Source: Perlabentimonas sp034003245
GTDB lineage: Bacteria > Bacteroidota > Bacteroidia > Bacteroidales > Tenuifilaceae
Assembly: GCA_034003245.1 (NCBI GenBank)
Contig: JAVEYY010000020.1
Location: 1 to 64,000, forward strand
DNA: 64,000 bases
Reading direction: 5' to 3'
Positions 8,502-16,107 of this stretch are shown here, piece by piece. The position numbers and the translations under genes were made by a program. Within the stretch, counting starts at the first letter, position 1; every line of letters starts with the position of its first letter. The notes below the pieces were generated by a model. The model saw only the letters and a list, made by a program, of their open reading frames with translations, did not search any database and was not told where the DNA came from.

Positions 8502-10421
8502 TTACAAATTTACTTTTCCGGGAATTACTCTGAACCCTATAACGATTATGTCGTCGATTTGCCTGTATTTTGAACCCATCCACTGAATGTTTTTTTGCTT
8601 TAGTATACTTGCCTGCTCCTCCATAGGCAGATGGTTTATGTCAAGAAGAAGCTGTTTGAAGGCCCGGGTGCCAAACTTTTTACCATTCTCTCCGCCAAAC
8701 TGATCGGTGTATCCATCGGAGAAGATATAGAATGATGTGGGTTCAGTCACCTCAATTGTGGTAAGGGTAAAATTACGATGATCCTCTTTCTGCATACCCC
8801 CCACGGGGAATACATCACCCTTGATGTAGTTAATCACTCCTTTCGATACGGTGATTAACGGATTTTTAGCTCCGGCAAACAGCACTTTACGGCCATTATC
8901 CACAATGGAGCACAAGGCCATATCCATCCCATCACGGTTTTCGGTGGTTTCCTGCTTTAGCTGATGACGGATAGCCCGGTGGAGCTTTTCGAGTATTTCG
9001 TTGGGCAAAATGGTTCCATTGCGGGTAATCGTTTCCAGCAGGTTAAACCCAATCATGCTCATGAATGCTCCGGGAATTCCGTGCCCTGTACAGTCGACAG
9101 CCGAAATTAGAAACCCTGTTTGACCATTATCGAGGTTGGGGATTTTTATGAAGTTCGATTGGGGATTCTGCGTGAGCGATGCGGTGGAGCCGTAACCGGT
9201 GAACCAGAAAAAGTCGCCGCTCACAATATCCCGTGGATTAAAGTAAACGAAAGAGTCGGGCAAGATGGCCTTAAGCGCATTGGTTTTTGGAAGCAATGCC
9301 TCCTGTATGCGTTGGGCGTAGTTTATACTGCTGGTGATATTGCGATTTTGCTTGTCGATGCGATTAAATGCATTCTCCAGGTCCCTATTCACCATCTCGA
9401 TAAGGTCTTTCTGCTCGGCAATCTCCTTGTTTTGCTTTGCCAGAAGCTGGTTGGCCTTCTTCTTTACGTTGAGGTTATACAGGAAAAGAATGGCAAAAGC
9501 AAGCACCACAAAAATGATGAACAAGAACACATTCCTAACAAGTCGCTGGTTTTTGATTATGGCATCCTGTAGCTCCTTCTCCTTGCTAAGCAGGTTGATT
9601 TGCATTTCCCTTTCGCGCGAAATCTCTTCCACATGTTCCAGGTTCTCCTCGGTTTCCTTAAGTGCCTGTTGTTTTTGATGGAGTTCCTCCTCGGTGGCTT
9701 GTCGTATTTGCTCTATCTCGCTCACCTTCGATTTGGCCTGTTCAACCATCTGGCGAGCTTCCGTATCGCGGCGGCGTAACTCGTCGCGTTGAATTTTTTG
9801 CGATATGGCCGTGAAGAGAGAGAAGTACTGCGATGATTTCTCGGAGTTGCCCAGCTTCTCGTACGACTCAGATAGCATGGCATAGCATCGGCGCAGCATG
9901 TTCTCATCGTTTAGCTCGCGCGCTAGAGTATGCGCCTCCTCCAGGGTTTTGACCGCATCGGCATATTTACTCCATTCGTTTTGAACAGTGCCAATATTAA
10001 TAAGGTTTGAGGCAATATCGGGTTTTCTATTCATCTGGCGGGCAATGCTTAGCGCTTTTTTGTAGCTGTCGATAGCGTTGGGGTAATCCTCCTCATCGAT
10101 ATATATTCCGCCAATGTTGTTGTATATTACCAGCTGCGCATTCAGATTGCCAATCTGCTTATTGAGTTCGATAATTTGGGTAAAAACCTGAATGGCCTCT
10201 CGTGGAAAACCATTAACCCTGTATGCATTGGCCGCCCTGTTGAGGTGAAATGCAGCCTGGTTTAAGTCGCCCGAGCTTTTGGCCGTTTCGGCCTGATCGA
10301 TGTAACCCTGCACCTCCTTGGCCAGTTTTTCGGGAATTTGTTGAAGACTTCCCATTGTATTTATGCCAGCCGAAAGGATTAAGGAAAGGACAACTAGAAT
10401 TCGAATCGCTGCATTTTTCAT
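8502..10421 (-). CDS. TPR-containing membrane SpoIIE-type protein phosphatase
   Basis: This is a 639-residue signalling phosphatase. It has a signal-like N-terminus, TPR repeats at about 30-200, a coiled coil at about 205-285, a transmembrane helix near 290-312 and a second coiled coil. A PP2C/SpoIIE domain follows from about 375, with the metal-binding motifs SGDFFWF, VDCTGHGIPGAFMS and FSDGYTDQFGG. The layout places the TPR sensor in the periplasm and the phosphatase in the cytoplasm. Its upstream neighbour, 23 bases away, is a SiaC-like protein, the known kind of substrate of such phosphatases (SiaA acts on SiaC in Pseudomonas aeruginosa). No SiaB-like kinase or diguanylate cyclase is present in the operon. 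The family-level function is secure; the pairing with SiaC is inferred from linkage. Confidence 0.9.
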   Translation of the reverse strand: MKNAAIRILVVLSLILSAGINTMGSLQQIPEKLAKEVQGYIDQAETAKSSGDLNQAAFHLNRAANAYRVNGFPREAIQVFTQIIELNKQIGNLNAQLVIYNNIGGIYIDEEDYPNAIDSYKKALSIARQMNRKPDIASNLINIGTVQNEWSKYADAVKTLEEAHTLARELNDENMLRRCYAMLSESYEKLGNSEKSSQYFSLFTAISQKIQRDELRRRDTEARQMVEQAKSKVSEIEQIRQATEEELHQKQQALKETEENLEHVEEISREREMQINLLSKEKELQDAIIKNQRLVRNVFLFIIFVVLAFAILFLYNLNVKKKANQLLAKQNKEIAEQKDLIEMVNRDLENAFNRIDKQNRNITSSINYAQRIQEALLPKTNALKAILPDSFVYFNPRDIVSGDFFWFTGYGSTASLTQNPQSNFIKIPNLDNGQTGFLISAVDCTGHGIPGAFMSMIGFNLLETITRNGTILPNEILEKLHRAIRHQLKQETTENRDGMDMALCSIVDNGRKVLFAGAKNPLITVSKGVINYIKGDVFPVGGMQKEDHRNFTLTTIEVTEPTSFYIFSDGYTDQFGGENGKKFGTRAFKQLLLDINHLPMEEQASILKQKNIQWMGSKYRQIDDIIVIGFRVIPGKVNL

Positions 10422-10444
10422 GGTTCCGTGTTTGGTTTATTTGC

Positions 10445-10819
10445 CTAATAGGATATGAAATTGATGTGGAATTTCAGCATCCGCTCCAGGTCCTTCCCCT
10501 CCTCCAAAATATCGTCATCATCCTCGGGGTAATGCCAGTTAATGGTTACGGTTAAGCCCACCTTTTTTAGCTCGTCAAAGAGCATGAGTATTTCAACCAC
10601 TCGCTTTTGCGACGAGGAGTTCATGTACTCTAGCCTCAAGTCGATGGTAGTTTCCTGCTTTGGCGATGCGATGTAATCCTTTATGGCTTGCTCCACGGGG
10701 AGGAAGAATACCATGGCATCCTCGGGGAGTGATTTCCCAACCATTTCAATAAAACCCTTTTTGGGGTCTACGGTTATCCCTGGTAGATCTTCAGCTTGTT
10801 CGGTTCTTAACTCTGTCAT
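10445..10819 (-). CDS. SiaC-like regulatory phosphoprotein (DUF1987)
   Basis: This is a 124-residue cytoplasmic protein of the DUF1987/SiaC family, whose members are switched by phosphorylation of one Thr/Ser and dephosphorylation by a SpoIIE-type phosphatase. The central segment LRLEYMNSSSQK places Ser68 at the site that corresponds to the phosphorylated Thr68 of Pseudomonas SiaC. I choose the ATG at 10817-10819; the frame stays open upstream to 10927, but those 36 codons lack family character. It is the first gene of the operon with the phosphatase, the OmpA-family protein and the Ig-repeat protein. The acidic loop PEDDDDILEEG is a feature of this copy. Confidence 0.85.
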   Translation of the reverse strand: MTELRTEQAEDLPGITVDPKKGFIEMVGKSLPEDAMVFFLPVEQAIKDYIASPKQETTIDLRLEYMNSSSQKRVVEILMLFDELKKVGLTVTINWHYPEDDDDILEEGKDLERMLKFHINFISY

Positions 10820-10926
10820 AAGGCGATAGTAATAGATGTTTATAGTTGGCTGCCAGCTGAAAAATTTGGTTAAGTTGGGTTGCAGAAATTTGCAGAACTC
10901 AGAATTATTACAGCGGCCTATGCCCA

Positions 10927-10934
10927 CAAATATA
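10927..10934 (-). promoter_or_regulatory. Candidate -7 box of the siaC-like operon
   Basis: On the minus strand the sequence reads TATATTTG, a perfect fit to the Bacteroidetes -7 consensus TAnnTTTG, about 107 bases before the SiaC-like start. No good -33 TTTG stands at 19-20 bases spacing, so the call is tentative. Confidence 0.4.
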
Positions 10935-11030
10935 GGCGAATAAAGATCAACTTGCAGGTTTTAGGGGATCAAAATAAGTGATATTGATCAATATTTTGAT
11001 TGGTATAAGTCAACAAGAGTTTGGACTAGT

Positions 11031-11162
11031 ATGAGGCTGTCTAAAGAGTCAAAAAGGGATTTTCCCCTCTTTGTGTTTTTTTTGACTTCTTTGAGAATCT
11101 TTGTGTAACAACAAATTTAAAATAGCAGAAAGTTCCACAAAGGATTTTTGAGACACACTCAT
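11031..11162. mobile_element. MITE-like interspersed repeat with terminal inverted repeats (candidate)
   Basis: The 132-base segment starts ATGAGGCTGTCT and ends with the complement of ATGAGTGTGTCT, giving 12-base terminal repeats with two mismatches. Inside are A/T-rich runs and repeated CTTTGTG/CACAAAG words on opposite strands (for example TCTTTGTG at about 11076 and 11099, CACAAAG at about 11137). No coding frame is present. The size and ends fit a non-autonomous element or a degenerate intergenic repeat of the kind common in Bacteroidota. No clear target-site duplication is visible. Confidence 0.4.
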
Positions 11163-11180
11163 ATTTTAATTGCTCTATAA

Positions 11181-12557
11181 CTATCTGTCAATTTTGCCCC
11201 GGTTGTACGAGAAGAAAATCCCTGCGGCGCTTATAATGGCAAAGGTTACAAAACCCCAGCGGATAGTTTTGCTGAAAAGATCGGCGGGTGCTGTTTCCAC
11301 TGGTTGATTTCCTAGGATGGCAGCAAAGAACAGCGTGGCGATGGTCATGCTCACAATCTGTCCAATAACCCTCATGGTGGCTGCAGTTCCCGATGCAAGG
11401 CCATACTGTGTTCTGTCCACCGAGCTCATAATGGTATTCATATTGGGCGACGAGAAAAGCCCAAAACCCATTCCAACCCATAAAAGCAGTATTACTATAA
11501 ACCAAATAGGAGTAGTTTGGGTTAAAGTTGAGAAAGCAACAAGTCCTATTGTGCACATGGTCATGCCAATGGTGGTGAGGAATCGGGGTTGAATTCTATC
11601 GGACAGCCTACCTGCAATTGGCGAAAATATTGCCATTACAGCGGGTTGAGCAACCAGGATTAGTCCCGCGCTGCGTGGCGATAATCCTAATATTTTTTGC
11701 AGGTATAAACTCAATAGGAATACAATGGCAAAGGTTGCGCTGTAGTTAATAAGCGCAGCAAGGTTCGAGAAGGCAAAAAGCCGATTGCTGGTAAAAAGTT
11801 TGGTGTCGATTACCGGCAATGCCGATCGCATTTCGAATATCCAGAAAATTATCAGGGCCATTGCTCCGCCGAGCATAAGCAACCATCCCATTAGCAAGGG
11901 AATTTGCGATGAGCCGTAAACCAGCGCAACAAGTCCAACCATGTAGAATGCGGTTCCCTTCAAATCCAATCGTTTTCCTGCCTCAGGTTTTTGCTCATCT
12001 TTGCCGAGATAGATAAAGGCAATAAGCGTAGTGGCAACTCCCATTGCAGCCGAGATATGGAAAAGCGCACGCCATCCCATATACTGCGTGATAATGCCTC
12101 CTGCAAATGGGCCAAAGGCCAAGCCTAAATATACTGCTGCTACGGATATCCCCAAAACGCGCCCCCTAAACTGTGGCGCAAAAGCCGATACCAGAATTGC
12201 TGGCCCAGTGGTGCTCGATAGCGCCGCTCCAATACCCTGAACAAAACGAAAGGCAATTAACCAAATTCCCGTTGGGGCAAATCCGCAGATTAGCGATGAG
12301 ATGGTGAATATTAGCACACCCAGTTTAAAGAGTCTGCGGATACCGGTTAGATCGCCCCATCGTCCAACGGGGAGTAGAAACATGGCTGTGGCCAGAAGGA
12401 ATGAGGTTACAACCCAGCTTAGCGATATGGCATTCAATCCAAAGGATTTTTCGATGGCCGGCAGCGCAATATTTACCGACGAAATCAGGAACGTGCCCAT
12501 AAACGAGGTGATGGCCACGATGGTCAGGATGGATATCTGCTTTTTGGTCCAGTTCAT
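11181..12557 (-). CDS. MFS drug exporter, DHA2 (EmrB/QacA-like) family
   Basis: This is an inner-membrane proton antiporter of 458 residues with about 14 hydrophobic segments. Motif A-like sequence GRWGDLTGIRR lies between helices 2 and 3, and the exporter motif (PFAGGIITQYMGWRALF) follows helix 5. These features place it in the 14-helix DHA2 group that extrudes drugs or organic cations. It stands alone, flanked by a repeat element downstream and by the broken DUF3795 gene upstream. No regulator or outer-membrane factor is adjacent, so the substrate cannot be predicted. Confidence 0.9.
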   Translation of the reverse strand: MNWTKKQISILTIVAITSFMGTFLISSVNIALPAIEKSFGLNAISLSWVVTSFLLATAMFLLPVGRWGDLTGIRRLFKLGVLIFTISSLICGFAPTGIWLIAFRFVQGIGAALSSTTGPAILVSAFAPQFRGRVLGISVAAVYLGLAFGPFAGGIITQYMGWRALFHISAAMGVATTLIAFIYLGKDEQKPEAGKRLDLKGTAFYMVGLVALVYGSSQIPLLMGWLLMLGGAMALIIFWIFEMRSALPVIDTKLFTSNRLFAFSNLAALINYSATFAIVFLLSLYLQKILGLSPRSAGLILVAQPAVMAIFSPIAGRLSDRIQPRFLTTIGMTMCTIGLVAFSTLTQTTPIWFIVILLLWVGMGFGLFSSPNMNTIMSSVDRTQYGLASGTAATMRVIGQIVSMTIATLFFAAILGNQPVETAPADLFSKTIRWGFVTFAIISAAGIFFSYNRGKIDR

Positions 12558-12826
12558 CTAGGATTTTTTAGTTGGTAGCTTCGTCAGTGGTTGTGTAATA
12601 TAAAATGTAAGACTACAATTTGGGGCGAAAGTTAAAAAAATGGATTGTTAATCGGTCAGCATGCCAATGTAGAATTTGTATTGGCGCAATAAATGTACTT
12701 ATGTTTGTAGTGAAGAGTTGGAGATCACAATATTCATTCAACCCATTATTCTATGGTGCTTGTTGGCTGGATAAACGGGAGTATTGCTGATCCTATTGGT
12801 TTTGAATTGTAAGTGATTGGTCACAA

Positions 12827-13384
12827 TTATTTATCTAATCTTAAATCGATTGATAGGGATATTGCGTGGTTTTGCATAAACTCTTTAACCAATTTGCATT
12901 TTACCCTAAGTTCACTCTCTGTATCTATTTGGCGGGCATATTTTATTATTTCCTGTAATTTAACAGTTGGTAGCAATGCGCAACCTACGCAGTAGAAGCT
13001 TTTTAAGCGACCATGGTCGAAGTGGGTAAGCAGCTCATTTAGGATGTTTACACGGATTCTTTGTGCAGCCAAAAATTCCCCAAGGCCTTTTGCTTTAATG
13101 TAACTATGATTTAAAAATATCTTTCAGTGGGTAACAAACGAATCCTTTTCAACTTTCTCGCGATTAAATCGTGCGCAAGGAAACTCAGCGCAAAGCGCAC
13201 AAACCTCAAGCCTATTTTTAATGGCGCAACAGGTTAAGATGCCACACGAAGGATGTTTCTCTGAAAAATTTTCACCACCACACCCAGGGCAAGCTGAGTC
13301 TCCCTTGGTGTAAAACCTTGGGCATAACCCGCAATCAATTCCACAACATCCAATTGTTTCGCGACTTTTCAGTTTCACCGACAT
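12827..13384 (-). pseudogene. DUF3795 gene interrupted by an in-frame TGA
   Basis: The first 86 codons (MSVKLKSRETIGCCG...) match the Cys-rich DUF3795 family: GCCGIDCGLCPRFY, CPGCGG, CGILTCC and CAECxxFPC-like motifs that probably bind metal. Translation ends at TGA 13124-13126 directly after DSFVTH. The same frame then continues without a break for another 98 codons (KIFLN...AAQRIRVNILNELL...SFYCVGCALLP) to the TAA at 12827. The family normally runs through this point as one protein of about 180 residues, so one base change (for example CGA to TGA) explains the break. The downstream part keeps a family-like C-terminus, so the mutation seems recent. The function of DUF3795 is unknown. It lies 23 bases after the alpha/beta hydrolase gene and was probably cotranscribed with it. 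Confidence 0.8.
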
Positions 13385-13407
13385 GTGCCCACGGGTATAT
13401 TAATGTT

Positions 13408-14430
13408 TTACATTTCCTCAAAGTAGGTTTCGATAATGGCAATGCACTCCTCGGGCTTTTCCCCCAGCATGGTATGTCCAGCATTTTTTACAATCACCAT
13501 TTCGGCATTTGGAAAGTGCTTTATATGTCCTCGTTGAAATTCCTCGCCAATAATCTGGTTACATTCGCTAACCATAAACAGCACCTTGCTGGTGTAGTTC
13601 TCAAGTCCCGATACCAGATCGATTTGAATATTGCCCTCGGCATCCATTCCTTTCTTCATAATCGACTGCGAGGCAACACCACTTAACCTCCAGTAGGGGA
13701 GGTATCCGCTGTTTATATCCTCATTACAAAAGTACTTACGCATAGGATTTCCTTCCATATCTAACATGCCAATACGGCTAAATATGTAATCAATCCTATC
13801 CTGCTTATTTGGTTTCTTTAGATGAAGGCTCTCGAATGCAATTAATACCATGCTTTTTAGTAGGCTCCAATTGGGCTCTATCCTAAATTTTTGCATGTAT
13901 TCGGCCGCTTTCTCGCTTGTGAGCATTCCGGGTTCAGCAATTACTGCCTTGCCAACCCGAGTAGGATTTTGTGCAATGTACCCTGTGGCGAGCATTGCTC
14001 CCCACGAGTGCCCAATAAGGTATACGTCGTTGTTGGGCGAGAAGTAATCGATAATGTTGCCTAAATCTTTCAACGAGTTTTCGAGCGATTGCTCGCTGGC
14101 ATCAACCCTCGGCGAAAGGCCTGTGCCTCGCTGGTCGTAGAAAACAACAAAATACTTTTTGGCCAACTCTTTTAGTGGAAGAAGATACCTGAAATCGTTA
14201 CCCGGCCCACCGTGGATTACAATTATCGTTTTGTTTACCGTGTCACCATGGGTTTCCACGTGAAAGGTGGTATTCCCAATTTCGATATGAGGAATTGATG
14301 GGTCGTGCTCCACAGTAACTGGAACTGAGTATTCGCCACGGGTTATCACGAATAGTGAAAGCGATAGCGAAATAAGAACAATAAGCAATCCAGCTAAGAG
14401 CCAGCCGATGTAACGTAGTACCTTTTTCAT
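13408..14430 (-). CDS. Membrane-anchored alpha/beta hydrolase (proline iminopeptidase-like)
   Basis: This is a 340-residue hydrolase with an N-terminal transmembrane anchor (about 5-29) and an alpha/beta fold. The oxyanion motif HGGPG is at 73-77, DQRGTG at 99-104, and the nucleophile elbow GHSWG is at 140-144 with catalytic Ser142. The final His lies in KNAGHTML. These are the hallmarks of the S33 peptidase group (proline iminopeptidase and tricorn-interacting factor), though many members are esterases. I start at the ATG at 14428-14430 because the 17 codons before it would place a polar extension ahead of the anchor. Confidence 0.85.
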   Translation of the reverse strand: MKKVLRYIGWLLAGLLIVLISLSLSLFVITRGEYSVPVTVEHDPSIPHIEIGNTTFHVETHGDTVNKTIIVIHGGPGNDFRYLLPLKELAKKYFVVFYDQRGTGLSPRVDASEQSLENSLKDLGNIIDYFSPNNDVYLIGHSWGAMLATGYIAQNPTRVGKAVIAEPGMLTSEKAAEYMQKFRIEPNWSLLKSMVLIAFESLHLKKPNKQDRIDYIFSRIGMLDMEGNPMRKYFCNEDINSGYLPYWRLSGVASQSIMKKGMDAEGNIQIDLVSGLENYTSKVLFMVSECNQIIGEEFQRGHIKHFPNAEMVIVKNAGHTMLGEKPEECIAIIETYFEEM

Positions 14431-14825
14431 ACTCCATATATTTTGAGGTTTCGTGAGCAAATCAATGACCTTTTTAACCACTCGAAAAGCAATTACAAGG
14501 AGTAAAGGTAATTGTTTAATGGATTAGAGATGAAATATTTACGAAAAATTTGACGTATAATAATAAGAAGTTAAATTTTCTGGCTTGGGTTTGTCAAGTT
14601 ATTAGTGTAGAATTAGTGCGGTAATTAGTCTTTTGGGGATTCTTATGTTCCCCTATAAAAAAACTGTTATAAGATAAGGTGCAATATTAGGACTGTTTAG
14701 TTTAGAGTATGTTGAGTTAAGATGCCACTTTATTTGATGGAAAATCTTATATGCCCAGTATTAATGAAAGGACAAGGGAGAAACAGATTTTAACTTTTTA
14801 GTTTACTTCTTTTTAAATGGTGTTA
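14431..14825. other. Intergenic stretch without recognisable gene
   Basis: About 395 A+T-rich bases lie between the hydrolase start and the DUF1801 stop. I see no protein-like frame and no tRNA. The only structure is a 5-bp hairpin (GGGGA 14635-14639 with TCCCC 14649-14653) next to an A run. It is not oriented to terminate the DUF1801 transcript. Confidence 0.6.
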
Positions 14826-15254
14826 TTAAGCATTCCCGTACTTTGTTTCCAAAAAGTCTATCGTGGCCTTTATCAGCCTTTTTAGGGCATCCTGATTTAT
14901 ATCGGATAGTTTTTTGATGTAGATACAGGCTTTTCCCATTTTAAACTTTCCGAGGTTATTTAGCAAGTGTTCATGTTCTGGGTTTCCTGTGTAAACGTAA
15001 AGCGAAATGGCTGCTTTGCGGGGCGAAAATCCAACTAAAGGCCAATCCCCTTCCTGTCGGCTACGCTCCGATTTGTAGTGGTAACTCCCAAATCCGATAA
15101 TTGAAGCCCCCCACATTTTGGGGTTAAATCCAGTAAAGTCTTTCATGAGTTTAAGTAGTTCGAGGCTATCCGCTCTTTTTTGCTCTGTATCGGCAAAGGA
15201 GTTGATAAACTCCACTACATCGGCATCGGTTTGTTTTGTTTTTAGCTCAGCCAT
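14826..15254 (-). CDS. DUF1801 (YdhG-like) protein
   Basis: This is a 142-residue soluble protein with the DUF1801 pattern: an N-terminal helix KTKQTDADVVEFI, then MWGASIIGFGSYHYK, WPLVGFSPRKAAISLY and a C-terminal CIYIKKLSDIN segment. The family has an alpha/beta fold related to the iron-chaperone/frataxin-like YdhG group, but its biochemical role is not established. It is probably monocistronic, followed upstream by another small conserved gene (DUF4256). Confidence 0.88.
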   Translation of the reverse strand: MAELKTKQTDADVVEFINSFADTEQKRADSLELLKLMKDFTGFNPKMWGASIIGFGSYHYKSERSRQEGDWPLVGFSPRKAAISLYVYTGNPEHEHLLNNLGKFKMGKACIYIKKLSDINQDALKRLIKATIDFLETKYGNA

Positions 15255-15356
15255 AAGTAAATATATAATGCTAAATAATTAATTATTATGGATAAATTCC
15301 GAATGCGAAGTAAGTAACTTTTAGTGAGGTTGTAATTACCTGTTCATGATGAATTA

Positions 15357-15929
15357 TCAAACTCTTAGCAACCCTCTAAAACCTCTGGCTCCGTAGTACG
15401 ACTCTGCCCCATTGTGGTAAACAAACACGATATTATACCTTCGATCGCAGAAAAGCGCTCCGCCCAGCTGTCGGATATTGCTGGGTGTTTTAATCCAGCT
15501 CGATGTTTTGGTGTCGAATTGGCCCAATATCTGAAGGGCTCGGTACTGATCCTCCGACAGCAGCTCAATGCCCATAGCCTCGGCCATTTGTACGGCGCTA
15601 TTGGCTGGTTTATTCTCTTTTCTCGACTCAAGCGCTTCGAGGTCGAAGCATAAACTACGACGACCCTTGGGGCTCTCGGGGGAGCAGTCAATTACGATAA
15701 ACTCGTCGGTGTAGTTGTCGTAACCAACCACATCGGGTTCGCCTCCCGTTTGCTCCATCTGGTATAGCGACCAGGCTTTTTGCGGATTATCCTCAATTCT
15801 AGCCTTTACTTTCTCCCATCCAATCCCCTTATGGCGATTCATATTTTTCTCGAATCGTTTTTCGAGGGTTTGCATTAGTTCCAATTGCTGGTTTGGGGTT
15901 AGGTTTTTAGCAGTTTTTACACTTGTCAT
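15357..15929 (-). CDS. DUF4256 family protein
   Basis: This is a 190-residue soluble protein that matches DUF4256 nearly end to end: RFEKNMNRHKG, MEQTGGEPDVVGYD, CSPESPKGRRSLCFD, LESRKENKP, KTPSNIRQLGGALFCDRR and VYHNGAESYYGARGFRG. It is highly conserved but has no assigned function. I start at the ATG at 15927-15929; a longer frame to 15974 adds 15 residues without family support. The pairing with a DUF1801 gene on the same strand (102-base gap) may be chance. Confidence 0.9.
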   Translation of the reverse strand: MTSVKTAKNLTPNQQLELMQTLEKRFEKNMNRHKGIGWEKVKARIEDNPQKAWSLYQMEQTGGEPDVVGYDNYTDEFIVIDCSPESPKGRRSLCFDLEALESRKENKPANSAVQMAEAMGIELLSEDQYRALQILGQFDTKTSSWIKTPSNIRQLGGALFCDRRYNIVFVYHNGAESYYGARGFRGLLRV

Positions 15930-16107
15930 GGCTTTGGGATTTATTGATGACGATAAATCTATAAACCAATTCAATAGGCTATTGTTCGGCTATATGGTTT
16001 GATTGTTAGTAATATGGCCACAGGTTCACGAATATAAATCCTATGATTATCTCGATATCTGTGTGGGTTTTCAGGGGCTAAATATTATCTCGCCATTTTA
16101 CGGTATA

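Noticed and set aside
13124..13126. Selenocysteine at the TGA in the DUF3795 gene
   Set aside because: No SECIS-like hairpin was recognised after the codon, and the family is expected to carry a basic residue rather than Cys here.
14635..14653. Terminator after the DUF1801 gene
   Set aside because: The stem is 5 bp and on the minus strand the T run precedes rather than follows it.
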